NCBI GenBank assembly: GCA_012727555.1
Contig: JAAYGT010000016.1
Span: forward strand, 1-32,664
Reading direction: 5' to 3'
Length of the DNA: 32,664 nt
Source of the DNA: Alcaligenaceae bacterium
GTDB lineage: Bacteria > Pseudomonadota > Gammaproteobacteria > Burkholderiales > Burkholderiaceae_B
Of the stretch, positions 1 through 8,400 are shown in pieces. Within the stretch, counting starts at the first letter, position 1, and every line of letters begins with the position of its first letter. The notes beneath the pieces are model-generated. The model was not told the DNA's origin and ran no database searches. It was given only the letters and a program-made list of their open reading frames with translations. The translations under genes and the position numbers were made by a program.

Positions 1-323
1 ATGCCGCGGGCATTTTCTTTCTCGATCAGGGCACGAATGGCGTTTTCCGAGGCTCGCAGCCCGGTTTCGTCTTCGCGTCGAACCAGATCGGGCTGGTAGA
101 TGTCGTACCAGGCACGCATGGCCATGCCGCCATTGATGGTGACTGGCTGAACGGGCGCATGCGGGAACACAAACCGGATCGCCGGGCTTGTGCCCAGTCC
201 AAGTTCGGGCACGATGGGCACGAAGTCGTGGCCATCGGCACCCAGGCCGTGCATCCAGATGACGGCATGGGTGGGGTTGGGGGCGGTTTGTACTTCCAGG
301 GTTTCAAGCGTGATCGGTGTCAT
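1..323 (-). CDS. Carboxylesterase / phospholipase-type alpha/beta hydrolase, partial (N-terminal 107 residues)
   Basis: Reading the minus strand from the ATG at 323 gives a continuous frame that runs off the window at position 1, so only the N-terminal half is present. It begins [11 protein letters not shown], then shows the oxyanion-hole motif [10 protein letters not shown] (about residues 25-34) and FPHAP (about 59-63), both typical of the small Abhydrolase_2 carboxylesterases (EstB/YpfH type) that hydrolyse short-chain esters in the cytosol. The GxSxG nucleophile and the Asp/His of the triad would lie beyond the edge. The start overlaps the last 20 bases of darP, which suggests co-transcription downstream of that gene. 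The family call rests on two motifs; the natural substrate cannot be told. Confidence 0.85.
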   Translation of the reverse strand, partial: MTPITLETLEVQTAPNPTHAVIWMHGLGADGHDFVPIVPELGLGTSPAIRFVFPHAPVQPVTINGGMAMRAWYDIYQPDLVRREDETGLRASENAIRALIEKENARG

Positions 324-879
324 GCGGGGTCTCGTTGGTGGGCTGGTCGACCAGCTGTTTCAGGGCCTGGAACAGGGCGCGGTAGTGCTTGCGTTTGGGT
401 TCCTGGCCGGGTTGCAGTGCGGCGTTGGCCTGGGCTTCTTTGCGACCTTCGCGAATGAACGTGCGTAACTGCTGTACATCGGCCTGCGGATACTGCTTGA
501 GCAGATCTGTCAGGGCGTCGTCGTTGCGCAGCAGCAGGTCGCGCAGGTTTTCCAGGCGGTGCATGGCCCGTGTTTGCTCGCGCGAGCCGTTTTCCCAGAC
601 ATCGAGCTGCTGCCGGATGGTGTCGGCATCGGCATCGCGCATGAGTTTGCCCACGTAGTGGATCTGGCGGCGCAGCCCCTCGCGTGAGTTGCTGATGCGC
701 TGTGCTTCGCGAATGGCTTCGTAGAGCTTTTCGCTGAGGGGGAGCTGTTTCAGCCGTTCGGTGGGCTGTTCGATCAGTTGTTTGCCAAGATCGAGCAAGG
801 CGTGCATTTCACGTTTGACCTGCGATTTACTGGGCCGGTCGTAGCCGTGGTCGTCATCTTCGGTGTGCATCGTGACCAT
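304..879 (-). CDS. darP: Ribosome-associated protein DarP (YjgA, UPF0307)
   Basis: A 191-residue, highly charged, largely helical protein. The N-terminal region [19 protein letters not shown] (about residues 14-32) is the hallmark of the YjgA/DarP family, which binds pre-50S ribosomal particles and assists large-subunit assembly. Length and charge pattern fit the family (about 170-190 residues). Two in-frame ATGs exist (879 and 870), and neither has a convincing Shine-Dalgarno, so the exact start is open by three residues. The gene is divergent from pmbA across 59 bp, a pairing common in proteobacteria, and overlaps the downstream esterase gene by 20 bp. Confidence 0.92.
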   Translation of the reverse strand: MVTMHTEDDDHGYDRPSKSQVKREMHALLDLGKQLIEQPTERLKQLPLSEKLYEAIREAQRISNSREGLRRQIHYVGKLMRDADADTIRQQLDVWENGSREQTRAMHRLENLRDLLLRNDDALTDLLKQYPQADVQQLRTFIREGRKEAQANAALQPGQEPKRKHYRALFQALKQLVDQPTNETPHDTDHA

Positions 880-938
880 GGGGATGAAAAAAAAGTGATG
901 AATTGGCTATGATAACCCCCTAACTGCAAAGGTCATCA

Positions 939-2306
939 ATGAGCGATCAACCTATTCCATCCCTTCCCGTTGAACAGAACCAGGCGCGTTTTCGTGAACT
1001 GGTCGCCCAGGCACTGGATTACGCCCGGTCGCTGGGGGCTACCGACGCGGCGGCCGAAGTCTCCGAAAGCCGGGGGCTGTCCGTGTCCGTACGCAACCAG
1101 GATCTCGAAACCGTCGAGCAGACACGTGACCGTTCGCTTGACGTCACCGTGTTTTCCGGGCAGCGTCGCGGTTCTGCGTCCACGTCCGATTTTTCCGAGC
1201 AGGCGCTGCGCCAGACTGTCGAAGCCGCCTGGCATATTGCGCGTTACACGGCCGAAGATCCTGCGGCAGGCCTGCCGGACGCCGATCAGCTGGCACTCGA
1301 TTACCCTGGTCTTGACCTTTATCATCCCTGGGCCATATCAACCGAACAGGCGGCCGACATCGCCATTCGTGCCGAAGCGGCTGCGCGTGCGGTCAGTCCC
1401 CTGATCACCAACACCGACGGCGCCTCGCTTGATACCTACGAAGGGCATTTCGTGCTGGGCAACACCCGTGGTTTCATGGGGGGCTACCCCACAACGCGAC
1501 ACAGTTTTTCGGTCGCGCCCATTGCGGGGCGTGGTGATGCCATGCAGCGCGATTACTGGTATTCGTCAAACTGCGCGCCCGGCGCGCTGGCCGATCCCGT
1601 CGAGGTCGGGCGTTATGCCGCCGAGCGTACCCTGGCCCGTCTGTCGGCCCGCCGGATCAAAACAGGCCGCTTTCCGGTGCTCTTCGAGGCACCGCTGGCC
1701 ATCGGCCTGCTGGGTGCCCTGGTGCAGGCGGCCAGCGGTGGCGCCTTGTACCGCAAGGCCAGTTTTCTGCTCGATGCCCTGGGCAAGCCGGTCATGGCTG
1801 ATCACATTCATATTTCCGAAAATCCCCATATTCCGGGGGCTGTGGGCAGTGCTCCCTTCGACAGCGAAGGGGTGCGTACCCGCGCACGCGATGTCGTGGT
1901 GCAGGGGGTATTGAACGGTTATTTTCTGTCAACGTACACCGCCCGCAAGCTGAACATGACCACGACCGGCAACGCCGGCGGTTCGCACAATCTGGTGCTG
2001 TCGTCCAGTCTCACACGTCCCGATGACACGTTCCAGGCCATGCTCAAGAAAATGGGCACAGGTTTCCTGGTTACTGAACTGATCGGGCAAGGGGTGAATT
2101 ACGTTACGGGCGATTACTCGCGAGGTGCTTTCGGGTACTGGGTGCGCAATGGTGAAATCCAGCATGCGGTTCAGGAAGTGACCATCGCCGGCAATCTGGC
2201 CGACATGTTCCGCCAGATTGTTGCCGTCGGAGCCGACACCATTACCCGTGGCTCGAAAACCACTGGTTCCATTCTGCTTCAGGAAATGGCCATTGCCGGT
2301 CAGTGA
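939..2306 (+). CDS. pmbA: Metalloprotease-related protein PmbA (TldE), TldD/PmbA family
   Basis: A 455-residue protein of the usual PmbA length. Together with TldD it forms a heterodimeric protease that trims peptides such as microcin B17 precursor and unfolded substrates. PmbA/TldE lacks the HExxxH zinc motif carried by TldD, and none is seen here. Recognisable family stretches include FVLGNTRGFMGGYPTTRHSFS (split across about residues 171-191), RDYWYSS (about 204-210) and the C-terminal block GVNYVTGDYSRGAFGYWV (about 387-404). An AAAGG element at 928-932 precedes the ATG at 939. No tldD is present in the window, as is normal because the partners are often unlinked. Confidence 0.95.
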   Translation: MSDQPIPSLPVEQNQARFRELVAQALDYARSLGATDAAAEVSESRGLSVSVRNQDLETVEQTRDRSLDVTVFSGQRRGSASTSDFSEQALRQTVEAAWHIARYTAEDPAAGLPDADQLALDYPGLDLYHPWAISTEQAADIAIRAEAAARAVSPLITNTDGASLDTYEGHFVLGNTRGFMGGYPTTRHSFSVAPIAGRGDAMQRDYWYSSNCAPGALADPVEVGRYAAERTLARLSARRIKTGRFPVLFEAPLAIGLLGALVQAASGGALYRKASFLLDALGKPVMADHIHISENPHIPGAVGSAPFDSEGVRTRARDVVVQGVLNGYFLSTYTARKLNMTTTGNAGGSHNLVLSSSLTRPDDTFQAMLKKMGTGFLVTELIGQGVNYVTGDYSRGAFGYWVRNGEIQHAVQEVTIAGNLADMFRQIVAVGADTITRGSKTTGSILLQEMAIAGQ

Positions 2307-2413
2307 CACGCCATTGAAATCACGTGCAGGATCAGGTGCGTACGCCTTGTCCTGGCTGTTTCTTGCGCAGCGTGCCCGGGTGGTCAGTTTGCGCGGGCTT
2401 CGGGTTGTATCGG

Positions 2414-2442
2414 GTTACAGAACAGGCTGCGCGGTGTAATAT
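2414..2442 (+). promoter_or_regulatory. Candidate sigma-70 promoter for the TRAP solute-binding protein gene
   Basis: GTTACA (2414-2419) and TAATAT (2437-2442) are separated by 17 bp. Each matches four of six consensus bases. It lies 50 bp before the dctP-like start in an otherwise featureless 186-bp gap. This is a visual match only. Confidence 0.35.
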
Positions 2443-2492
2443 CCCGAACGTGCAGTGCTACTGCAAAAAGACACATAAAGGAGCCCCCAATC

Positions 2493-3593
2493 ATGCAGCG
2501 TCGTTCGTTTCTGAAGAAAGCTGGTCTGGGTGCGGTGGCCGGTACGGCCGCCGTGGCCGCACCGGTCGTTGCCCAAACCAATCCCAAAATCAACTGGAAA
2601 ATGACGTCTACCTTCGGGCCGTCTTTGCCGCCGCTGTACTCCACCTCGCAGCGGTTCTGCAAAATGGTCGAAGAAATTTCCGAAGGCAATTTCTCCATTC
2701 GCCTGTACCCGGGCGGTGAAATCGTGCCGGGTTTCGGTGTCATGGATGCCGTCAGCAACCGCACCGTCGAATGCGGCCAGACAGCATCGTACTATTACTA
2801 CGGCAAAGACCCGGCCTTCTGCTTCGACACCGCCGTTCCGTTCGGCCTGAATGCCCGCCAGATGGATGCCTGGGTGTATCAGGGCGGTGGTCTGGCGCTG
2901 TTGCGTGAGCTGTTTGCCACGCGCAAGATCATCAACTTCCCCTTCGGGAATACGGGCACTCAAATGGGGGGCTGGTACCGCAAGGAAATCAAGTCGGTTG
3001 AAGACCTGAAGGGTCTGAAAATGCGTACGGCCGGTTTTGCCGGTGAAGTGCTGTCGCGTCTGGGTGTTGTTCCGCAGCAAATTCCTCCGGGCGATATCTA
3101 CCCATCGCTTGAAAAAGGCACGCTTGATGCCGTTGAATTTGTGGGGCCGGTCGACGACGAAAAACTCGGCTTCCAGAAAGTGGCCAAGTACTACTATTAC
3201 CCCGGCTGGTGGGAAGGTTCAGCCCAGTTGTCGTTGTATGTCAACGACGAGGCCTACAACAGCCTGCCCAAGCAGTATCAAACCCTGATCGAAACGGCTT
3301 CACGCGCAGCAGGTTCCGGGCTCATTGCCGACTACGACGCCCATAATCCGGCTGCCCTGCGCCGCCTGATCGCCAACGGCGCCGTTCTGAAAGCGTTCCC
3401 TCGCGACGTCATGGATGCCTCCTTCAATGCATCGAACCAGGTGTACAAGGAATTCTGCGACGCCAACCCCATGTTCAAGAAAATCTTCGATAACTACATG
3501 GCATTCCGTGACGGCATTGTGCCCTGGTTCCGTGTTGCTGAAGGTTCCTACGATAACTACCTGGGTATTGCCCTGGCCAACCAGAAGAAGTGA
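2493..3593 (+). CDS. TRAP transporter periplasmic solute-binding protein, DctP/TakP type, Tat-exported
   Basis: A 366-residue protein with a twin-arginine leader (QRRSFLKKAG, residues 2-11, then a hydrophobic Ala/Val stretch to about residue 28). The mature part has features of the TakP branch of DctP proteins, which bind 2-oxoacids or related carboxylates: LKMRTAGFAGEVLSRLGVVP (about 175-194), PPGDIYPSLEKGTLDAVEF (198-216) and YYYYPGWWEGS (about 233-243). In this branch Arg178 and the E215/W239-W240 region are expected to contact ligand. A strong ribosome site AAAGGAG (2477-2483) sets the start. No DctQ or DctM membrane subunit is adjacent: upstream is pmbA and downstream is the L13 gene, so its membrane partner must be elsewhere. 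The ligand is not determined. Confidence 0.9.
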   Translation: MQRRSFLKKAGLGAVAGTAAVAAPVVAQTNPKINWKMTSTFGPSLPPLYSTSQRFCKMVEEISEGNFSIRLYPGGEIVPGFGVMDAVSNRTVECGQTASYYYYGKDPAFCFDTAVPFGLNARQMDAWVYQGGGLALLRELFATRKIINFPFGNTGTQMGGWYRKEIKSVEDLKGLKMRTAGFAGEVLSRLGVVPQQIPPGDIYPSLEKGTLDAVEFVGPVDDEKLGFQKVAKYYYYPGWWEGSAQLSLYVNDEAYNSLPKQYQTLIETASRAAGSGLIADYDAHNPAALRRLIANGAVLKAFPRDVMDASFNASNQVYKEFCDANPMFKKIFDNYMAFRDGIVPWFRVAEGSYDNYLGIALANQKK

Positions 3594-3602
3594 TGCGGTT
3601 TG

Positions 3603-3710
3603 CGCGGGCGAATCTCGCCTGCGGCAGAATCCGGGCGGTACGCTGCCGTTTTTTCTGCATCCCACCCCGTTTGCCGTGCATCATCTGTGCGGTAAACGGG
3701 TTTTTTGTTT
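3603..3710 (+). terminator. Tandem Rho-independent terminators after the TRAP gene
   Basis: The downstream element is very strong: an 11-bp stem from CCCGTTTGCCG (3666-3676) and CGGTAAACGGG (3690-3700), including one G-T pair, directly followed by TTTTTTGTTT (3701-3710). A weaker one precedes it: CGGCAG (3622-3627) and CTGCCG (3643-3648) followed by six T (3649-3654), with a further 9-bp hairpin at 3603-3623. Together they insulate the solute-binding protein gene from the ribosomal protein operon. Confidence 0.9.
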
Positions 3711-3733
3711 TCGGGTTGTTTATGTGGTAGGAT
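3705..3733 (+). promoter_or_regulatory. Candidate promoter of the rplM-rpsI operon
   Basis: TTGTTT (3705-3710) and TAGGAT (3728-3733) are spaced by 17 bp, leaving a leader of about 85 nt before rplM. The -35 element overlaps the T-tract of the preceding terminator. Matches are 3/6 and 4/6, so this is tentative. Confidence 0.35.
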
Positions 3734-3823
3734 AGTGGGCTTTTCTGGCTTTGCACGGGCGGCAACATAACGCTTAGGCAGTTTTCAGGCCGGAAATAAC
3801 CTTCATTTTCATTAGGAACCATC

Positions 3824-4252
3824 ATGAAGACCTTTGTGGCCAAGCCGCATGAAGTCAAACGTGACTGGTACGTGATTGACGCCAAGGGTAAAGTCCTTGG
3901 CCGTGTGGCCAGCGAAGTCGCACGTCGTTTGCGCGGCAAGCACAAGCCAGAATTCACGCCCCACGTTGACACCGGCGATTACATTGTCATTATCAATGCC
4001 GCCGATATCGTCGTTACCGGCAACAAGTCGCTCGACAAAAAATACTACCGTCACTCCACGTACCCCGGTGGTATCTCCGAGACCAACTTCCAGAAAATGC
4101 AAGAGCGTTTTCCCGGTCGTGCCATCCAGAAAGCCGTCAAGGGCATGCTGCCCAAAGGCCCTCTGGGTTACGCCATGGCCAAGAAGCTCAAGATTTACGC
4201 TGGTGCCGAGCATCCCCATTCCGCTCAGCAGCCCAAACCGCTGGAAATCTAA
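3824..4252 (+). CDS. rplM: 50S ribosomal protein L13
   Basis: A 142-residue protein, the same length as the E. coli protein. Family-specific stretches are easy to see: [17 protein letters not shown] (about 15-31), [14 protein letters not shown] (about 46-59) and the C-terminal [15 protein letters not shown] (about 113-127). L13 is an early assembly protein of the large ribosomal subunit. The gene is followed after 9 bp by rpsI, the standard pairing. The roughly 85-nt leader between the candidate promoter and the ATG is where autoregulation would act if it occurs here, but no specific leader structure was identified. Confidence 0.98.
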   Translation: MKTFVAKPHEVKRDWYVIDAKGKVLGRVASEVARRLRGKHKPEFTPHVDTGDYIVIINAADIVVTGNKSLDKKYYRHSTYPGGISETNFQKMQERFPGRAIQKAVKGMLPKGPLGYAMAKKLKIYAGAEHPHSAQQPKPLEI

Positions 4253-4261
4253 GGACAGGTC

Positions 4262-4654
4262 ATGATCGGTAATTGGAACTATGGAACCGGCCGCCGTAAA
4301 ACTTCGGTTGCGCGCGTGTTCTTGAAAAAAGGTTCGGGCAAAATCGTGGTCAACGGCAAGCCCGTCGACGAATATTTTGCCCGTGAAACAGGTCGCATGA
4401 TCGTGCGCCAGCCTCTGGAACTCACTAACCATCTGGAATCCTTCGATTTCCACATCAATGTGCATGGTGGTGGTGAAAGCGGTCAGGCCGGTGCGGTGCG
4501 TCACGGTATCACCCGTGCCCTCATCGACTACGACGCAACGCTCAAGACATCACTGAAACAAGCTGGTCTTGTTACACGCGATGCTCGTGAAGTCGAACGT
4601 AAAAAAGTCGGTTTCCACAAAGCACGTCGCCGCAAGCAGTTCAGCAAGCGCTGA
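4262..4654 (+). CDS. rpsI: 30S ribosomal protein S9
   Basis: A 130-residue protein with [15 protein letters not shown] (about 7-21), [19 protein letters not shown] (about 65-83) and the basic C-terminal tail ending in SKR, which reaches the P-site tRNA in the ribosome. Length equals that of E. coli S9. It lies 9 bp after rplM; AGGACAGG just before the ATG at 4262 provides the ribosome site. A good terminator follows at 4702-4730, so the operon appears to be just rplM-rpsI. Confidence 0.98.
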   Translation: MIGNWNYGTGRRKTSVARVFLKKGSGKIVVNGKPVDEYFARETGRMIVRQPLELTNHLESFDFHINVHGGGESGQAGAVRHGITRALIDYDATLKTSLKQAGLVTRDAREVERKKVGFHKARRRKQFSKR

Positions 4655-4701
4655 TCCTGCGTGTTGTTGCATTCCGGTTTTTCGGGGTGCAACCTGCGTA
4701 C

Positions 4702-4730
4702 AAAAAAGCTCCCTTCAAGGGGGCTTTTTT
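4702..4730 (+). terminator. Rho-independent terminator after rpsI
   Basis: A symmetric A-tract/stem/T-tract element: six A and GCTCCC on the left (4702-4713), a TTCAA loop, then GGGGGC and six T (4719-4730). Paired A and T tracts mean it could work in both directions. Confidence 0.9.
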
Positions 4731-4805
4731 CATTCAGGCACGGTTTTTGTCATGGCGGTGTAGTAGCATAATCAGGTTGTGTTGAATCTTTTTTTGGAAA
4801 AAGTC

Positions 4806-5867
4806 ATGTCTGATGCTGTTTCGCGCCTGAAAGTAGGTATTGTGGGTGGTACCGGTTACACCGGAGTCGAGCTGTTGCGTCTGTTGTCACAGCATCCTCA
4901 TGTGGAACTGGCCGCCATTACGTCACGCAAAGAAGACGGCATGCCGGTTGCCGACATGTTCCCTAACCTGCGCGGTCGCGTGAATCTGGCCTTTCAAACC
5001 CCCGATACGGCGGGGCTTGATCAATGTGATGTCGTGTTTTTTGCCACCCCGCATGGCGTGGCCATGAGCCAGGCCGAGCATTTATTGTCCAAAGGGGTGC
5101 GTATCATCGATCTGGCGGCCGATTTTCGTTTGCACGATACCCAGGTCTTCGAGCAGTGGTACAAAATGCCACACAGTTGTCCGGGTGTTCTGGCGGAAGC
5201 GGTTTACGGCCTGCCTGAAATCAATCGTGCCCGCATTGCCGGGGCGCGTGTCATTGGCAATCCTGGTTGCTACCCCACAACCGTCCTGCTGGGTCTGGCA
5301 CCTTTGCTGGGTGCCGGCAAGCACTACATCGACACCGCCGGCATCATTGCCGATTGCAAATCGGGTGTTTCGGGTGCCGGTCGAAAGGCGGAAGTCGGTA
5401 CGCTGTTCAGCGAAGCCAGTGACAACTTCAAGGCTTACGGGGTGTCGGGCCACCGGCACCACCCTGAAATTTCCGAACATTTGCAGAATCTGGCCGGTAC
5501 GCCGGTAGGCCTTACCTTTGTGCCTCATCTGGTCCCCATGATCCGCGGCATGTTTTCCACGCTGTATCTGCGTATTCAGCCCGAGGCCCGAACAACCGAT
5601 TTCCAGGCCCTCTTCGAGCAACACTACGCCAACGAGACCTTTGTCGATGTCATGCCGGCCGGTAGCTTGCCGGAAACCCGCTCGGTGCGTGCGTCCAATC
5701 AGTTGCGCATTGCCCTGCATCGCCCGGGTAACGGTGATCAGCTCATCGTGCTGGTCACACAAGACAACCTCGTCAAGGGGGCTTCGGGTCAGGCCGTGCA
5801 AAACATGAATATCATGTTTGGCCTGCCTGAAACAGCCGGTCTGCAGCATATTGCGGTATTGCCCTGA
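4806..5867 (+). CDS. argC: N-acetyl-gamma-glutamyl-phosphate reductase
   Basis: The enzyme reduces N-acetylglutamyl-phosphate to the semialdehyde with NADPH in arginine biosynthesis. From the ATG at 4806 the protein has 353 residues: the Rossmann motif [10 protein letters not shown] (11-20), the catalytic Cys155 in GNPGCYPTT (151-159), the [10 protein letters not shown] loop (about 186-195) and the histidine-rich GHRHHPEI (215-222) that carries the general base. An upstream in-frame GTG at 4779 would add nine residues, but the ATG at 4806 fits family N-termini and has GGA at 4796-4798. Candidate promoter bases CATAAT (4767-4772) lie upstream, but the spacing to the nearest TTGTCA is poor. No other arg gene is near. 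Confidence 0.96.
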   Translation: MSDAVSRLKVGIVGGTGYTGVELLRLLSQHPHVELAAITSRKEDGMPVADMFPNLRGRVNLAFQTPDTAGLDQCDVVFFATPHGVAMSQAEHLLSKGVRIIDLAADFRLHDTQVFEQWYKMPHSCPGVLAEAVYGLPEINRARIAGARVIGNPGCYPTTVLLGLAPLLGAGKHYIDTAGIIADCKSGVSGAGRKAEVGTLFSEASDNFKAYGVSGHRHHPEISEHLQNLAGTPVGLTFVPHLVPMIRGMFSTLYLRIQPEARTTDFQALFEQHYANETFVDVMPAGSLPETRSVRASNQLRIALHRPGNGDQLIVLVTQDNLVKGASGQAVQNMNIMFGLPETAGLQHIAVLP

Positions 5868-5939
5868 TGCCATTTTTTCGGGGCTCTGCGGGCTGCTTGC
5901 GGCACCCATGCCATCACATGTCCAACAGGCGGTTGTGTC

Positions 5940-6812
5940 ATGCCTGATGCAACAGCCCCTCATCATCCGTCCGAAGGCCGGCATGCGCCATTTTCGATCG
6001 GCCTGGTGGTGGTGTTGTGTGTCTTGCTCGGGCTTGTTGCGGGTGGTGCGGCCACCTGGTTCTGGCTTGAGCGTCAGGTGCAGCAGGCCTCCGGGCAGCA
6101 GTTGCTTGTTCTTGAGCAAAAGGTGCAGCAGTTACGTCTTGAGCTCGATATCGAGCGTGCGCGGGCCAATGAACTTCACGGACAGCTTGTCGTCGAGCGC
6201 AGTACGATCAAAGGCCTGGAGTCTGCGCTGGGTGCTGCGCAGTCCGACCTGGGTGCGGCCAATGACAAGCTTGCTTTTTACGATCAGCTCCTGCCGCCTG
6301 GCCCGCAAGGGTCGGTTGGTATTCGTGCTCTTGAAATTTTTCCGGTAGGCCCCAATCTACTTCAGTACAGGCTGCTGCTTGCGCGCAATGCCCAGGGGCG
6401 CAAACCCTTCGAAGGCCGTCTGCAGTTCATGGCGCGCGGGGTGCAGCGCGAGCCAGCGCCGGCCGTTTCGGCAGGTGCTGCCCAGGGTGGTGCTGCCGAA
6501 AGTGCCGCCGCGTTGCCAGGTCGGTCGCGCACGGTCACTCTTGAGCTCTTTCCGGCGCGAGCGGGTTCAAGTGCCGGTCTTGCCGGCGAGGCTGGCCCTG
6601 ATACGGCTGATCCAGCACCGGCCGGGCAGGCAACGGCAGCTGTTGCACCTGTTGCCGCCCTGGTGTTGGCCTTCGACCAGTTTCAGCGCAGCGAAGGGGT
6701 GTTGGGCGTCCCTCCGGGTTTCACGCCCGACCACATTACAGTCAACGTTCTGGAAGACGGGCGTGTTCGTGCCTCAACAACGCTGGAACTCACCAGTACC
6801 GATTTACTCTAA
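5940..6812 (+). CDS. Inner-membrane coiled-coil protein, DUF6776-like
   Basis: A 290-residue protein of unknown function. It has a short cytosolic tail, one membrane segment (about residues 19-42), a long heptad-like coiled coil (about 46-113, rich in Q/L/E), then a conserved-looking block FYDQLLPPGPQGSVGIRALE (113-132) leading into a beta-rich domain. That domain is broken by two Ala/Gly/Pro-rich low-complexity inserts (about 171-196 and 208-238). The FYDQLLP block and its place next to erpA match what I recall of betaproteobacterial DUF6776 proteins; this assignment is from memory. The coiled-coil plus single-span design suggests a periplasmic or envelope scaffold, which is inference. It sits 72 bp after argC and 39 bp before erpA. 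Confidence 0.75.
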   Translation: MPDATAPHHPSEGRHAPFSIGLVVVLCVLLGLVAGGAATWFWLERQVQQASGQQLLVLEQKVQQLRLELDIERARANELHGQLVVERSTIKGLESALGAAQSDLGAANDKLAFYDQLLPPGPQGSVGIRALEIFPVGPNLLQYRLLLARNAQGRKPFEGRLQFMARGVQREPAPAVSAGAAQGGAAESAAALPGRSRTVTLELFPARAGSSAGLAGEAGPDTADPAPAGQATAAVAPVAALVLAFDQFQRSEGVLGVPPGFTPDHITVNVLEDGRVRASTTLELTSTDLL

Positions 6813-6851
6813 AATGTGGGCAAGGCCGCATTTGGCCATTACGGAGTTATT

Positions 6852-7220
6852 ATGAATACCCTGATTGAAACGGTTGATCTTCAGGCCCCTCCTTCACCGC
6901 TCGTGTTCACTGACGCGGCCGCCGATAAAGTCCGTGACTTGCTGGCAGAAGAAGGCAATCCCGATCTCAAATTGCGCGTTTTCGTGCAGGGGGGGGGCTG
7001 CTCGGGCTTCCAGTACGGTTTCACTTTCGATGAAACCACCAACGATGACGACACCACAATCGATAAAGGCGGGGTTCAGTTGCTCATTGATCCCATGAGC
7101 TTCCAGTACCTGGTCGGGGCCGAAATCGACTACAAAGACGACATCGAAGGGGCGCAGTTTGTCATTCGCAACCCGAATGCCACGTCAACGTGTGGCTGTG
7201 GTTCGTCGTTCACACCCTGA
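6852..7220 (+). CDS. erpA: Iron-sulfur cluster insertion protein ErpA (A-type carrier)
   Basis: ErpA carries and delivers [4Fe-4S] or [2Fe-2S] clusters to apoproteins, including isoprenoid enzymes. The ATG at 6852 with ACGGAG at 6841-6846 gives 122 residues; an in-frame ATG at 6816 would add an unlikely 12-residue tail. The three cluster ligands are present: Cys50 in [11 protein letters not shown] and Cys114/Cys116 in STCGCGSSF near the C terminus. The slightly long N-terminal part (residues 1-17) is normal for betaproteobacterial ErpA. The gene converges with anmK with only 7 bp between stop codons, leaving no room for a separate terminator. Confidence 0.95.
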   Translation: MNTLIETVDLQAPPSPLVFTDAAADKVRDLLAEEGNPDLKLRVFVQGGGCSGFQYGFTFDETTNDDDTTIDKGGVQLLIDPMSFQYLVGAEIDYKDDIEGAQFVIRNPNATSTCGCGSSFTP

Positions 7221-7227
7221 TCATTTT

Positions 7228-8400
7228 TCAGTTTCCGACACCTGCGGGGTAGCAGCAACCCAGCAGGGTGGGGTGGCGGGCCCCGGTTATTTCAGGCAGG
7301 CCCGCCGCCACACCGGTTTTGTAGGCCCACGCCAGCCAGGCGAAGGCCAGGGCTTCCATGGCCATGGGGTCAATGCCTTTTGTGGCGCTAGATACCACCG
7401 GGCACGGCAGGCGCGCTTGCAGGCTCGCCATCAGGCCCGTGTTAAGGGCGCCGCCACCACACACGATCACTTCGCGGGTATCCGGCGCGTGCCGTCTGAT
7501 CGCCTGGCAGACTGTTTCAGACGTCAGTTCCCGCAACGTGGCCTGGATATCATGATCAGCTAACGGGCTGCAATGTGCCTGGGCTGCAAAGCGTTCAAGC
7601 CGTGTTGCAAGCCAGTGCAGGTTGAACACATGGCGCCCGGTTGATTTTGGGGGCGGCAGTTCGAACCATGGCTCACTCTTGATCAGGAAATCAAGGAATG
7701 CCGTGTTTGCTGTGCCCTGGGCAGCCCATGCGCCCGACGCATCGTAGGGCTTGTGCAGGCAGTGCTCGACCCAGCTGTCGAGCAATACATTGGCCGGGCC
7801 GGTATCAAAACCCGCAACAGGTGTACCGGGGTGCAGTACGGTGATGTTGGCAATGCCGCCCAGGTTCAGCAGGGTCAGGGGTGTCTTTTTGCCGAACAAG
7901 GCCTTGTGAAAAGCGGGTACCAGCGGGGCGCCTTGTCCGCCGGCGGCAATGTCGCGTGAACGGAAGTCAGCGATGACGTCAATGCCGCAAAGTTCAGCCA
8001 GCAAGGCCGGTGAGTTCAGCTGGATGGTGTAACCGTGTTCAGGGGCATGACGCACTGTTTGGCCATGTGCCCCAACCGCCCTGATGCAGTTTGCTGTCAG
8101 GCCGGTTTGGTCGAGCAGCGTATGCACAATACGCGCGTAGAGTCTGGCAAGTTCGTTGGCAACCCGTGCCGAGCGTGCCAGTTCGTTGTCACCGGGTTGG
8201 TTGAGTGCCAGAATATGCTCGCGCAAATCGAGGGGCATGGGCAGGCTGGCATGGGCCAGCGTGGCAGGTGAGCAGGTGGCACTGAACGACGCCAGAACGC
8301 CGTCAATGCCATCGGTGCTGGTGCCCGACATCAGGCCAATGTACAGACCGGTGTCGGGCGGGAGCTGCCTGCCCCCCGCTGTGCCGGGTTGGAAAGGCAT
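7228..8400 (-). CDS. anmK: Anhydro-N-acetylmuramic acid kinase
   Basis: AnmK opens the 1,6-anhydro ring of anhMurNAc released from peptidoglycan and phosphorylates it to MurNAc-6-phosphate, the first cytosolic step of murein amino-sugar recycling. The 390-residue protein shows the ATP-binding motif GLMSGTSTDGID (22-33), the catalytic aspartate Asp199 in GFDTGPANVLLDSW (197-210) and the GGGALN motif near residue 315. The ATG (8400) abuts the stop codon of the M23 peptidase gene (8401-8403) with no intervening base, so translation is probably coupled. Its 3' end converges on erpA. Length is slightly above the usual 370 because of an N-terminal extension of about 17 residues. Confidence 0.96.
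   Translation of the reverse strand: MPFQPGTAGGRQLPPDTGLYIGLMSGTSTDGIDGVLASFSATCSPATLAHASLPMPLDLREHILALNQPGDNELARSARVANELARLYARIVHTLLDQTGLTANCIRAVGAHGQTVRHAPEHGYTIQLNSPALLAELCGIDVIADFRSRDIAAGGQGAPLVPAFHKALFGKKTPLTLLNLGGIANITVLHPGTPVAGFDTGPANVLLDSWVEHCLHKPYDASGAWAAQGTANTAFLDFLIKSEPWFELPPPKSTGRHVFNLHWLATRLERFAAQAHCSPLADHDIQATLRELTSETVCQAIRRHAPDTREVIVCGGGALNTGLMASLQARLPCPVVSSATKGIDPMAMEALAFAWLAWAYKTGVAAGLPEITGARHPTLLGCCYPAGVGN

Noticed and set aside
26-307. Proline/serine-rich 93-codon frame on the minus strand
   Set aside because: It is out of frame with the esterase reading from 323, which carries the HGLGADG and FPHAP motifs.
6816-6851. Upstream ATG start for erpA
   Set aside because: It would add a non-family tail just after the preceding stop; the ATG at 6852 has the better ribosome site.
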